Assembly (NCBI GenBank): GCA_950295325.1
Contig: OX485803.1
Location: 69,581,554-69,645,553, forward strand
Length of the DNA: 64,000 nt
From: Polytrichum commune
Lineage: Eukaryota; Streptophyta; Polytrichopsida; Polytrichales; Polytrichaceae
Reading direction: 5' to 3'
Positions 34,933 to 46,673 of this stretch are shown piece by piece. The stretch's first letter is position 1. Each line of letters starts with the position of its first letter. The notes beneath the pieces were generated by a model. It was not told where the DNA came from. It ran no database searches and saw only the letters and a list, made by a program, of their open reading frames with translations. The position numbers were made by a program, and so were the translations under genes.

Positions 34933-36617
34933 ATGGGGTCTCAAGCGCTGATATATAGCTTTGTTGCTAGAGGCACTGTGGTCCTCGCTGAGTATACAGC
35001 CTTTTCTGGCAATTTCAGTACCATTGCAGTGCAGTGTCTTCAGAAGCTTCCAGCTACCAACAATAAGTTTACCTACACATGTGACCGACATACATTCAAT
35101 TACCTTGTTGATGAGGGATTCAGTAAGTTTCCATCCGATGTTAACAACGATTACACTCTTCTAACCTTTTGGTTGATCTGAGTTTTTGTTCATGTACAAA
35201 TTTCTTTGACGATGACTACCCTGGAAATCTGGCCTTATCCTTTTTTGAAAGTAAGGGGTGCAAGTTATTGTAGTAATTGGTTTTAATAATAATGAAGGAA
35301 GTTCACCATATACGACAGCAAGAAGTCCACTATCATATGCTGCATCTATCTGAATGTGGGACTGGTATCGTGGCTGATCAAGTTCTTGTTTATTGCAGCA
35401 TATTTGGTTGTGGCTGATGAAGAGTTTGGAAGAGAAATTATATTTGCCTTTCTGGAGCGAGTCAAGGAGGACTTCAAGCGGCGATATGCAGGAGGAAAGG
35501 CCGATTTGGCTACTGCTCATAGCCTGGACAGAGATTATGGGTGAGGATGGGCCTATGTCTAGTTTAACTTCTATGTGCTTCTTGTACAGAGTGATTTACA
35601 GAGTGCTGATATTCAAAAATGTTGTGGAGTTGCATTGGGAGGCGGTTCTGTTCAAGAGTTGTGTATGATATCTCCTATAATGCACTTCCTGTTGATCCTG
35701 TGTCTTTCTAGTCTCTCATTATATTAAGTTGCATACGGGCTGTGTAAGTTACACATTGATCCATTTTTTCTTATATTTAAATCACTGATGTGCTACATGA
35801 GCAGGCCCAAGCTGAGGGATCATATGCAATTCTGTGTGGATCACCCTGAAGAAATGAATAAGATCTCAAAAATAAAGTCTCAAGTTGCAGAAGTGAAGGG
35901 CATCATGATGGATAACATTGAGAAGGTATTTGGTTCTATTCAGGCCCTTCCAGTGGATGCTCTTTCGTTTGGATGGGGTGTGTAGTCTCTTGGCCACTTG
36001 ATACAATCAAATATATCATATGCTCTCCCATTGCTCTTTAATTATTCGGTTACCAACATTTGGGCATCTTATTACAGGTTCTTGATCGAGGAACTCAAAT
36101 TGAACTTCTGGTTGACAGGACAGATCAGTTGCGAGATCAGGTGCAAATTTGATCAGTTTTACTTTTTCATGTGTATTGAAAATGCATTATAGGGACCTTT
36201 TGTCTTCAGTGCTTTTCTTTCATATTTGTGCTACCTCTTATAGCTACGAATCTAGGCGATTCTAAAGCTCAGAAGCCGAACTAGGATGTGGGCTGCCTAG
36301 TTCATGATTTTGCTTACTCCATAAAAAAATTCTGTTAAATAGAAGATCATTAAGGTCTCCAGTCTCACAAGTTGTTTTCTTGACAGGCTGACACCTTCCA
36401 ACGGACAGGCAGGAAGCTCCGACGCAAGATGTGGTTCCAGAACATGAAAGTGAAACTTATAGTTCTTGCCATCATAATTGTTATTGCCATCATCATCTGG
36501 CTGTCCATCTGCAAAGGTTTTGTGTGCCACAGTTCATCATCATCATCATCAACTAAAGCATCACCCCCTGCTGCTCGCCGCTTGCTTATGTATGTGCCGG
36601 CTGCATTGCTCAATTGA
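34933..36617 (+). CDS. VAMP72: VAMP72-family R-SNARE, paralogue B (5 exons, 248 aa)
   Basis: Exons are 34933-35122, 35399-35540, 35805-35925, 36078-36140 and 36387-36617, all GT-AG. The frame reads without a break to TGA. A longin domain (residues 1 to about 115, with [20 protein letters not shown] across the first junction) is followed by the R-SNARE motif, with zero-layer R155 in [11 protein letters not shown]. The [12 protein letters not shown] juxtamembrane basic region and a membrane anchor (about 196-213) come next. The family function is exocytic vesicle fusion at the plasma membrane and cell plate. The C-terminal tail beyond the anchor is about 35 residues, with a seven-Ser run, [14 protein letters not shown] and the end; this is longer than typical for VAMP72. 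In the longin exon it differs from paralogue A at only about three residues. It lies head-to-head with A, roughly 17 kb away. Confidence 0.95.
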
Positions 36618-39113
36618 GTGTTGCAGGTTTTTGTGCACATAAAAAGCTGCAAACCCACGACTGCCATTTCCTCTTGACAAGATTGGGATGCTTACGAAAA
36701 ATGGAGCAATGGCTTATACTTATTGCTGACGTGCATTTTGGTCAGCATCATATTTGAGTGGTACCCTTCAGAGTAGAAGTGTCTTAATCTTAGGTTAGGG
36801 TTCATTGCAACTGTAAACAAAGAGGACCCCATGTAGGTATGCACATAATCAAGCATATTAAAACATATGTATATAGAATTGGTGATTGCAGGAATTTAGA
36901 TATAGATATTGAATGGAGCTAGGCTTGAGTATCACTTGGATGATGCGGTGCATGCTGATATTTTTTCTGGCGTTTTTTAATCTTTGTCCAAGGTAGTTAA
37001 TCTTAATCCAAGGTAGTTATCCAAGTTTTGTGACAATATCCTGGTGCTACAATAATGATCAGTTATCAAGCAGCAAGCAAAGGTTCTTCCCCTCAAATGG
37101 GAGTTCGTGTGACTGGTCTCTGCTCACTCTGGTTTTCAGTCATCATGATTCTGGTGTCATATTGCAACTCAGGTCTTATAGATGGTATGTGTATGACACT
37201 CTGGTCAAAGACATCACTATTTAGAGCGTGATGACACGAAATATATTAGGTAGAAGTTCAAAAATCAACAAGAGTCCAATACAAACACCTATTTCTGAAC
37301 TATGAATGGCATGAGTGTTGTCAATGTTTAATTTAAGGAGAACTGTTAGTCCATTGGTTTGATGGAGGCAGATTTGGGACTTGCTCAACATTGACCATTT
37401 TGGGACCTACTATGTATTCATTTAAGGTTTTCACTCTTCCCAAGTTTGCAAAACTCTACAAAATTCTTAGACTCCAAATGATACAACGTTAAGCTCTTTG
37501 GGCACGCAGCTGCTAAGTTTTTAGTACCAAAAAGAAAAAACTCCAAGTTAAGGGGCTTCAGTGTTTGGAAGTGTCCACTACAGGCGACCTCTCCTGTCTT
37601 TCTGTTTACTTTAGCAGTTTTCATTCTTTGGTGCTATTACACTACCAGACTGTTTATGTACGCTAGCTTTATTCCATGAGATTTCAAATGTGTTTCCAAT
37701 GTATGTGTCTGTTTTGACTATATGTACATCATTGAGTACACTGTTATGATAGAATAAAATGCAAAACGATTTTGAGGATCCTTTTCATGGAATTGAAAGG
37801 ACTTATCACCGAGCTGCCTGCTGTATGTAGGGTGCAAATCAAGGAGAGGAATTATGGCATTAAGTTTGATGGTGGCATATCAACACTACTTCGTCCAGAA
37901 AATAAGAACACCAAAAAACTTGACATGTATGTGGGAGATCTCGGTGCTTATTCATGGCCGACTCGAGATCCCAATGGTCAACATGAATAGCAGAATTGAA
38001 CAGAAGCCACACTGGCACTCTACAGATACAATAATTCTTCACATGACTGAGATTGCAATTGCCTTCAAGATTTCAATTACATTCATAGTTGGCTCAAAGT
38101 TTCTAGACCCCGCAATCTGTGCTGCGGTCTACCTGAACTATTCACCTTGCTTACAAGTAAAATTCTACATATACACATTCCCACAGCTGTGGAGCAACTG
38201 TTACTAAAATGCTGTTGCTGATCCACCCAAGGAAAAATGCTGTGAATCTATATTGACCTTCCTGAGTACGAGGATAACATGAATAAGTTCTTACCAGCTA
38301 TGCAATTTGTCTACAGAAATTGCAATCGCCGACCAATTTCAAAAAAGAAGTGTTGAACAAAGCAGTTAGTTCATCCATCACTCCTCTTGCTGTACAAGTT
38401 CAATTTTTTGGTCCAACTCGTTGAAGGTGTCCTGGTTGTGAACCTCCTCACATGGCTTGGCGAGTCTTGTGGCAGTCAGCATTCATATTGTTGTTGCCCA
38501 GGTTTTTTTTGGTTTCACAATAAATCAGAAGTGGGCAGCAGCTCAAATGCTTATGTACAGAACCCCGCAATTTTGCAACCGTTCTTTTGAACTCCTCATC
38601 CATGTGTTGCTGAATTTACGGTATCCATATGAATATCAACTAGTCATAGAGGCCCAGAGCACAAACAGTTAGCCTCTTCCTCTTCTGTTGTTCTCTTGAC
38701 TTGTTTGTCACCAAAAAACGATTGTGTGCAGGCTTGCCAGGTTGGTCGAAATAATTCAGTGGCTGCTCTTGAAGCCACTGTTTGCGATCATGTTACTAAA
38801 TGTAGGAAGATCTTTAATTCCGAATGTGGCCTCTGATACCAGGACCCGAATTAGGAACATTCTAGCTGGAGCCCAAATCTGCTGTACAATTTCTTGTCTG
38901 CATAAGTTTCAAGAGATGATGTTTGTGTTCTCAAATTTCAAGTCCTGAATGTCGGATTGTACAGCACGTATGCGAGGCCCTCATATTAGGACTTCAAGCC
39001 TCAAAACCTGACCTCATAATGGATAAAAATTCAAGCAAGAGCCTGACAGTTTGCCATGCTCTCACCCTGATTGTATGAGTATTCTCTGTCACCTCAGCTG
39101 CCAATACTGGGCT
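36618..39113. other. Interval between convergent VAMP72-B and GEN1-like stops
   Basis: The interval holds both 3' UTRs. Several short ORFs (for example 37772-38207 and 38387-38948) show no domain and cannot be joined into a convincing gene. I see no recognised repeat. Confidence 0.5.
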
Positions 39114-42100
39114 TCAAAATAAAAGTTTTCGTCTCACTGGTGGACGTGCAGGGTTGTTTTGCGAGACCACTGGGGCATCACCAGCCTGCCCTTGCGAATG
39201 TGTTGGAGAAGAGTCGATTGCCAAATCGATCCTGTCAGAACCCATTCCTGCCCGCTTCTTGATTGGAGCAGATTCGTGGTTGGACAAACTACGCGCCCCT
39301 TTTTTCACTTTGAAAAAGGACTTGATGCTGAGCTGGCTCTGAATGCGGTCATGCTCTAAAGACTTGCGCTTAGAACCCTTCTTCATTGCTTTCGCCATCT
39401 CCTTCACTGCCTGCACAAAACAATTGCACTAACCATGAGAGACCTTATGTCTAGTATAGCATAAGCAACAAGAGATAACAATACAGTCTAGAGAATGTTC
39501 AGTTGTTATTCATCTATAGCCTTAGTATCAGTCAACATTCAGGGGTGCTCCAAACATCCAAGCAAAGGGAAGCCTTGCCCATCACAAATTGCTTGCAGTT
39601 TAAAATTTGAACCCAAGACCACTTCTGGAAACAATGAACCTACATACCAATACCCTTGAGACAATTTACACTGCTATATTGTTCAAGAGTGTGTCTGAAA
39701 AAAGGTCGATCCTTGAATGGGTAGGCTGAGCAGGTGAAATATGAGAAGATTGTTGCTACTACCAATTTTGGATGTTTTGATGCCACTTTGAAAGTCCTTA
39801 ACCATTATAAATTGTCAAAAATGGGGAGACACTCCCTACCAAAACATGAGTTTTTGAGAGACTTTAAGGATAACTCTATTATGTAAGGGTAGGAGAAGAT
39901 TATATGAATGCCAAAGTCTTACCTGCTCTTGCTCAAATGCTTCCACAAGCTCTGGACATGCCAACTCCACCAGCTTCATATCTTCAATTGTGGTAAAATT
40001 ACATTTTTCAAGGTTGGGTGCTCCGTTGGTACGTAGGGAGTGACTATCCAGATTACTGTGATCATCATCTCCAAAGTGATCCCCATCCGTTGTGGAATCT
40101 CCCAAAGGGGAAGTAGTGGTTGTTTGTTCTGTTGTTGTCTTGGGGTCTTTCTGAGGGCTTAGCCAAATTTCATTGCCTTCAAGGGATACCAACTGCTGCC
40201 ATCGGAGCATGTAAAACTCCTTGAAGTGGTTAACCTTGATTCTCTCAATTGAGTGTGGAACAAATCTTCCCAGAATTGAATCTTCAAAAGGGTACACGTT
40301 CCACATTGATGGCTCATGCTGGTTCCTTGAGGCCAGTCCTTTGAGACAGATAGTAGAGAGGAGAGGTAGGATATGTTGACGTACAAATTCAGTGTCCCAA
40401 TGAAGATGTATCTGCAAAAAATCTTCCAAGGAGTCCATGTTCGGCATGTGCCACTTCAGCAAAGTTGCAGGACCAAAATCCCCTGCAACACCATACATTA
40501 TAGTCAGTTTCAGACACCCATATGACGAAATAATTAATTTTCAAGGTGCCACATAGGGTTCATAACCACTCTTAACCGATGGCAATATGACACGTGGAAC
40601 TTAGATATTTAGGCAGTTGTAGGTAGAACTAAAGATGTACGAAAATAACAGGCATGTAGGGTAGTACACAATTGCAAACAGAAATCCATGCCAGAATCAT
40701 ATAGGACTACCCATATCTTGATATACCACTATTTGGATCCATTAACCTAGAATTTGACTGGAGCTTTGACTTCAGAAGCAAATTCAGTGATGAACATCCT
40801 ATCAAGAGAAGAACAAAATAGGCTCCCCTTGAAGAACAACTGCAGTAAAGAATCGACTAGAGTAGAAAATTAAGAGAAATGTATTCTTGTAGTAAATGGG
40901 GGCACACCCACAGTGTCTAAGGCGTGATGTGAAATTTGATGGTACTTCCCTTGACTCATTATGTAAGTGAATGAAGCATAATCTGTCTATCCACTTATTT
41001 GACTAATCTGAAGTCACAGGACGCTTTCAATAATGTCCTTGTTCCCATTTCTGGAGAAATATCTCAAAGAAGATGTTACAGTTTCTTAGGGGTTCATGAT
41101 CACAATCTTTAATCACAGATTTATGAGGTTAACCCTACCTGCCAAGTTGGTTTCACCAGGTCGCAGGAAGATGTCAATGATGCTCTCCTTAGGGAATCCG
41201 TCAGTTGATGCCATCTTACTACAATATTTCTCCAACCAATCTTTGTGCTTTGTCTTCTTCTTCAACTTTCTCCTCTAATAAACAGAACAAAGCGTCAATA
41301 ATGCAATCTAGTCCATAAAAAGGTACTCACAGCCGCTTACAGAGAGACCTAGGGTCTACATTCTACGCCTTCATTTTCAACCTTGTCGTGTATATAAACC
41401 AGATCATACCAAGATTACCATGGGGCTTTGAGAGCAGACAAGCAGGTTAGAAGTTGACTCACTCACTTGAGCAAGGACAGTTGCAGATATTTGCAAATTA
41501 AATGCAATAAGTGATAGAAGTTGCTTGTTGCCATATCAGTTGATTTGAATGTCTAGAGAAGACCAAATAAGCAGAGAAAAACAAATATGATTTATTCTAA
41601 AATAATAGTAAAAGTTTTTGACTTACTTTTGCACAAGCCATGCACAGACATTGAAAGCCCTTGCCTTTTTTAACACAGCCGTGTTCTGCAGCTTCTACTG
41701 TATTCTCATCCATCCTGCAAGCTGAACACCTGTACATGGCATGATCTCGTTTGGTACCTGGATGACCACAGTTGCTGCAATGGGAGGGGCTTTTCTGAGA
41801 CTCAAATCCTGCACTTGAAAATATTTCAAAGTTTAGTTTTCTACAAGTTTCATTTTCGCCGTCGTCTAGATCTGTCTCTGAATCACTGTTGTAACATATT
41901 CTCGTTGACAAGCCACTAGCATCATATTCTCCTCTCCCCCATCCTCGCAACCTGCAGTCGTATATACATGACTTAGAATATAAACATAACTGCTGTAAAA
42001 ATACACTATAGAACCATAACCAGAAAACTAAACTTTAGGAAGCTTCATATGCTTGTGATGAAGTGAGAAGCATGTCAAAAGACCTGATAATGCACTAACT

Positions 42101-44385
42101 TGTCTCATGTCTAATGTAATAAGAAGTGAAGTTTTGAGGAAATAGATACCAAAGATCACAGTGTACAAACCTTTCAAGTATTTCTTCATTAGGGAAGGAC
42201 CGGACGAGTCGCATGGCATTACTGCAACCGATACCCACAACTCCCTTTCGGTCATAATCACATCCAACCAAGAGGGCTAGAGCTATCATGTGTTGTCTTT
42301 GTAAGCCCAATGTGGTCTCGATGTCCTCAGCTGTGTAGATCTCAACAAGTGGGTCCTGTTTTTGAGCAAAAATACACATGTTCAAAAGGATCCGTTCCTC
42401 TCTCCAATGTTGCCAACGCTATTGCTACTCCATATGTAGAAGTGACGTCATGAATAAATGTAGCAATCTTCCTTCTGACAGTTATTTACGAAGTATTTAG
42501 TGGTGTCTAAATAGCCTGGTTCATATACAGTATAATCAATTGCACCACAGATAGCCCATTCCAGTCTACTAATGTACAGTCTTGTATTTCCGCTGGTCAG
42601 ATTTTGCATGCACAAGGGCCTACAAACTATTCTAGGTTTGAACTATAGAATACGTACAGACTTAAATTGCGAAATTACATGCCCCAAGCTAATTCTCAAA
42701 GGACATTGCTGCTCATCAGTATCAACAGATGACTGATATATTTGCACATTGCACCATTCGCAGCAATGAACAATTGAGAAGTTCAGCGACAATGCCGGTG
42801 CACAAGTGGACAGTACCTTTCATAAGTAGTGCATTTCCTTTTATGAAGCAAGTATAAAATGATAAAAATGCAATATCAAATGTCGAAGCATGCACCTTAG
42901 CATCCAGTTGGAGAACTTTGATTACACATTTGGCACCATGCAAGAAAGCATCACTGTCTGGGGTCACACATGCGTCCACCCAGCCTTCTTGATTGAGCTC
43001 TGCACATAAGCCTTCTGCTTCCCATTTTGCTCGCAAGACAGGCATTCCCAGCAGCTCCAGAAGCTCCTGATAAATCACAAATCTGTCACATGATGTCTGA
43101 TATTTTACATTGTTGCATACAAGGACAGAACAGAAGGCAGTGCAGTGCTCCTTCTCATTCGACAAAAGAAAAGAAAAACCCAACACACATTAGTTCTGCT
43201 CTTTTCTTAGAATAGGTTTTTAGATTAGGTCACGTGCGATACAAGTATGGGAAAAAGAAAACTGGTGCAATTTTCAGTGCGGCATGAAGGTAACTGAGCA
43301 CCCACCACACATTCGTCTATACTTTGTTGAAATGCACTGTTTCGGGCAATGTCTGGCTCATCTGCAGAGATGTCCACTTGAGAAAATGGCAAAGAAATGG
43401 GGGGATTAAACATCCGGCCGAACCTCTCCATGCGTACTCCGAGCTTCTCTGGAGGAGGGTTGCCATCGACAACGAACACTGGCAATGCCCCACCCTGCAA
43501 CCCAAACATAACGATGAGCACATTTGCAATACACACAGGCCATTCTACAATACCCCATGCTATGTTGCAAGAAATAGGTTTTAAGCACACCCTTGACCAC
43601 CAAAAGTGTCATCGTCTATTAAATTTCTTTCTCCACATGTGGTGGAGGACTGTGCACCCAGTAATCCTTCAATAACTTACAAACAAAATCCAGTTCAGAA
43701 AGCACATCGCCACCCTGCAACCCTCATGTAATGCTGAGCACATTTGCAACACACACGGCCATTCTCAAATACCCCATGCTGTATTGCAAGACATAGGTTT
43801 TGAACCAATCCTTGATCACCATGAGTGCCATCTTCTATCAAACGTCTTTCTTTCTGTACATATGGTGGAGGATTGCTTACCCAGTAATCCTTCGATACAC
43901 TTACAAAAGATCCGGTTCAGAAAGTACTTGGCCACCCTGAAACTCAAACGTAATTCTGACCACATTGCAACACGCACAGGACATTCTAACACAAACCCAT
44001 GTTCTGTTGCAAGAAATAGGGTTTGAAGAAAATCCTAGACCACCATGAGTGTCATCGTCTACCAAGTTCTTCTTTCTGCACATGTGGTGGAGGACTGTGC
44101 ACCCGAATAATCCTTCAACAAGCTTACAAACAATCCTGTTCAGAAACTACATTGATTTGCAGAGCCATTGCAGGAGCAAAAGTAGCGTACCCTAGAAATG
44201 AGATTGACGATGCGAAAGAAGAGAATGCGGAGGTGAGGCTTGCGAGCAAGGGTTCCAACAGCCGACTGTTGCTGCACAATCCAGTATGACAAGTCGATTG
44301 CCACCCGCTTTCCTTGCAACCACTCAAGCCCCTTGTCTTGCTTCACTGGCTCTAGCTCATCCCAAAACCCTCCTCCGACCCCCAT
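39114..44385 (-). CDS. GEN1: GEN1-like XPG/Rad2-family structure-specific nuclease (8 exons, 685 aa)
   Basis: Minus-strand exons are 44385-44191, 43494-43306, 43066-42896, 42355-42171, 41951-41627, 41274-41139, 40482-39923 and 39410-39114. All are GT-AG and in frame. GEN1/SEND1 enzymes cut Holliday junctions and flaps during DNA repair in the nucleus. The N terminus MGVGGGFWDELEP must be free for activity. XPG-N acids D31 (RVAIDLSYWI) and D75 (PVFVVDGNPP) and XPG-I acids E144, E146, D165 and D167 (VTPDSDAFL) are present. D218 and D220 (LLVGCDYDRKGVVGIG) open the helix-hairpin region. A Cys-rich module (HCSNCGHPG ... CLCMACAK) follows, then a region with the family LRW-type core, and a basic tail with a PIP-box match QLSIKSFF (613-620). 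One oddity is WEAEG at 143-147, where the family has GEAEA. Intron 1 consists largely of a tandem array. Confidence 0.93.
43492..44158 (-). repeat. Three tandem ~220-bp units in GEN1-like intron 1
   Basis: Units at about 43492-43711, 43712-43932 and 43933-44158 share (plus strand) 'caccctgcaaccc', 'ccccatgctntnttgcaaga', 'ataggttttnaancaancct' and 'acatgtggtggagga'. The unit begins with the exon 2 acceptor itself (minus-strand GGTTGCAG|GGTGG), so similar acceptor sequences recur in the next units and could act as decoy 3' splice sites. The array fills most of the 696-bp intron. Confidence 0.9.
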
Positions 44386-46673
44386 CCTATCCTTGGGTTC
44401 CCCAAACCCTCCACTAATTTTTCTGCTGCAAGAAAAATATCAAAGTAAACCCCACCATGTCACCGACATGGATGCATGAATTGGACACTCAAGCTGAAAA
44501 GATAAACAGATGAAGTATTGTAACTCCACAGCATCAATCAATAGTGTTCGGAAACCTTGCCGCAATGTTCCGACATATGAAGTCACAGCAACGCTGACCC
44601 CTCATTAAAGCGATTATCAAGGTCGCCTGTAAAATTTTGCGATTACTTAGTACTTTGAGACGTTAAAGTAGAAATCTTAAATTTTGATTCACGGCTGTTT
44701 GTGCTTTTGTTATCGTGCTAGTAGCAACTGGCAGGTTCCGATGCTGACGATGCTTTCTTTGCATGGTGTGAGGTACAGTCGAAGACCCACAAAATTTATT
44801 ATGGTGCTCATACTACTTAACATAACCCAGAATTCGCCGTCGGAAGAGAAAGGAAAAAAGAGAAATACTTCGGGAGGAGAAAGAAGTTCTTCATACACTC
44901 TTTGTTGAAGAACTTAGCAAGAAACATCAACACCGTAAGAGCTGATGATGATGACCTTGCAACATGCACCAAGAGGAAGGATTTGCTTAGAAGCGACCCC
45001 AGCTGAATGATGCTCTCGGTAACTACTGTTCAGCCATTGTTTTTTGTGAAGTTGACCAGATTCTCATATCGGTCCGGTTGTTTCTTTCCAATCCTTAACC
45101 CCATTGAACAGTTCAACGTGCACAGACTTATGATGAAGTTAACTCACTTATTAGAGAAAACAAAACTTGCTTCCGACTAACTAACACTCAACTCATAGAG
45201 GAAAGCATTGATGATTCACGGCTGTTTTTGACTGTGGTCAGTTATGTCTTTCCAATCCTTAAACCCATTGAACATTTCAATGTGCACAGACTTATGAAGT
45301 TAACTCACTTATTAGAGAAAACATAAACTGCCAACTAACACTTGACGAAGAGAGGAAAGCATTGATTCACGGCGGTTTGTGACCATGGTCTATTATTTCT
45401 TTCCAATCCTTAACCCCATTGAACGGCTCAACGTGCACGGACTTATAAAGGTAACTCGCTTATTAGAGAAAATATAAGCATCCGAGTAACTCTTAATGAC
45501 TCAGAGAGAAAAGTTTTGATGATTCACGTCTGTTTGTGACTACGGTTGCGTAACTGGCTTCTCCTTTGCATGGTATGGATTACAGCGAACGACCCAAAAT
45601 TTATGCTACTCCCACTAACATGCACCGCCTTTTTCTTGCTTTTTCGGAAGCAAAAAAGACCGAGGAAGCAGAAGAGAAGGGAAAGAAAAGAAGAAGAAGC
45701 GAGTTCCTAAAGAAAAGCATGCAGACTTTTTGTTATTCAAGCAACACTAAGCTTAAGTTGTGTCCGGTTTTGCAATCTTATTAAGCAAGAAACACCACCC
45801 TAAGTGCTGATGATGACGATGACCTTGGAGTCTGCACCAAAGCTTGATGCTCGGTAACTACTGTTCAGAGACCGTTCAAGTTTTTTCTGATCAGTTTGTC
45901 GCATTGGTCCGTTGTTTTCTTGCAATCCGGTCCTCAACAACCCCGTTGAACATTTCAACACTTATAAAGTTTGAATACTCACTTATTAGAGAGACAAAGC
46001 TTCTGACTGCGTCACCATTACGTCTACTTAACCCATGAAAGTATCTCTCTGCATATAAGCGCTCATGCATATAAGTTAACTACTCGCTGATAAAGAGGTA
46101 TGAGCCGCATAACCGAGTCTTGATACATCAAGACTGTCTGATTAATGGAGCAACATCAAACATCATCGCCACACAAACATCAGCAAAAGAGTCGTCCGGA
46201 AAGCATGTAAATATTGCGGTTGCAGCGTGACCCAATTTTTTTCCAGGCTTTCAGGTAATCTTACTCCAGGTGATACGTCTCGATCACGTTGCTTCCTCGT
46301 TTCAAACGGAATCCTATGTCATGGCAGGTTACAAATACAACCCACGACCGTATCTACCAAGGCATCAATACTGCCACCGCATAGGTATACACACCTGCGG
46401 TGAAAACTAGGGTTAACCTGCTTTTCATGGTAGCATACTTTACTCCCCCGAAAAACGTGGCGCCACGTACTACCATATCATTTATAGGTAGACGTCATCA
46501 TACTAGGTCCAGGGGGCACATGCCACATAATAATCTTCAATCTTGTAGATTTTGAGGCTTGAACCCTTGAGTGCGTTGAAGTTGAGGTATTGTCATCCGA
46601 AGCTCTGTGAACAGAGCTAAGTAGCAAATTGTGTACAGATTTTTGTATACTTACTTCTTGTTGGTTGAGTGCA
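44386..46673. repeat. Intergenic region with nested direct duplications (about 44690-45790)
   Basis: Two levels of duplication are visible. A block at about 44690-44960 (ttcacggctgtttgtg..., gcatggtgtgaggtacag, cccacaaaatttat, gaagagaaagg) recurs at about 45515-45830. Between them, three units of about 150-165 bp (about 45065-45235, 45236-45380 and 45381-45535) share 'tttctttccaatccttaacc', 'cattgaacanttcaacgtg', 'actcacttattagagaaaa' and 'gattcacggctgttt'. The region is the shared upstream space of the divergent GEN1-like and lumen-protein genes, so promoters lie here, but no motif can be fixed. Confidence 0.8.

Noticed and set aside
43225-43590. Reading through GEN1-like exon 2 into its introns as one 121-codon gene
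   Set aside because: The family alignment ends precisely at GT-AG boundaries 43494 and 43306; the extra residues on either side are intron translation.
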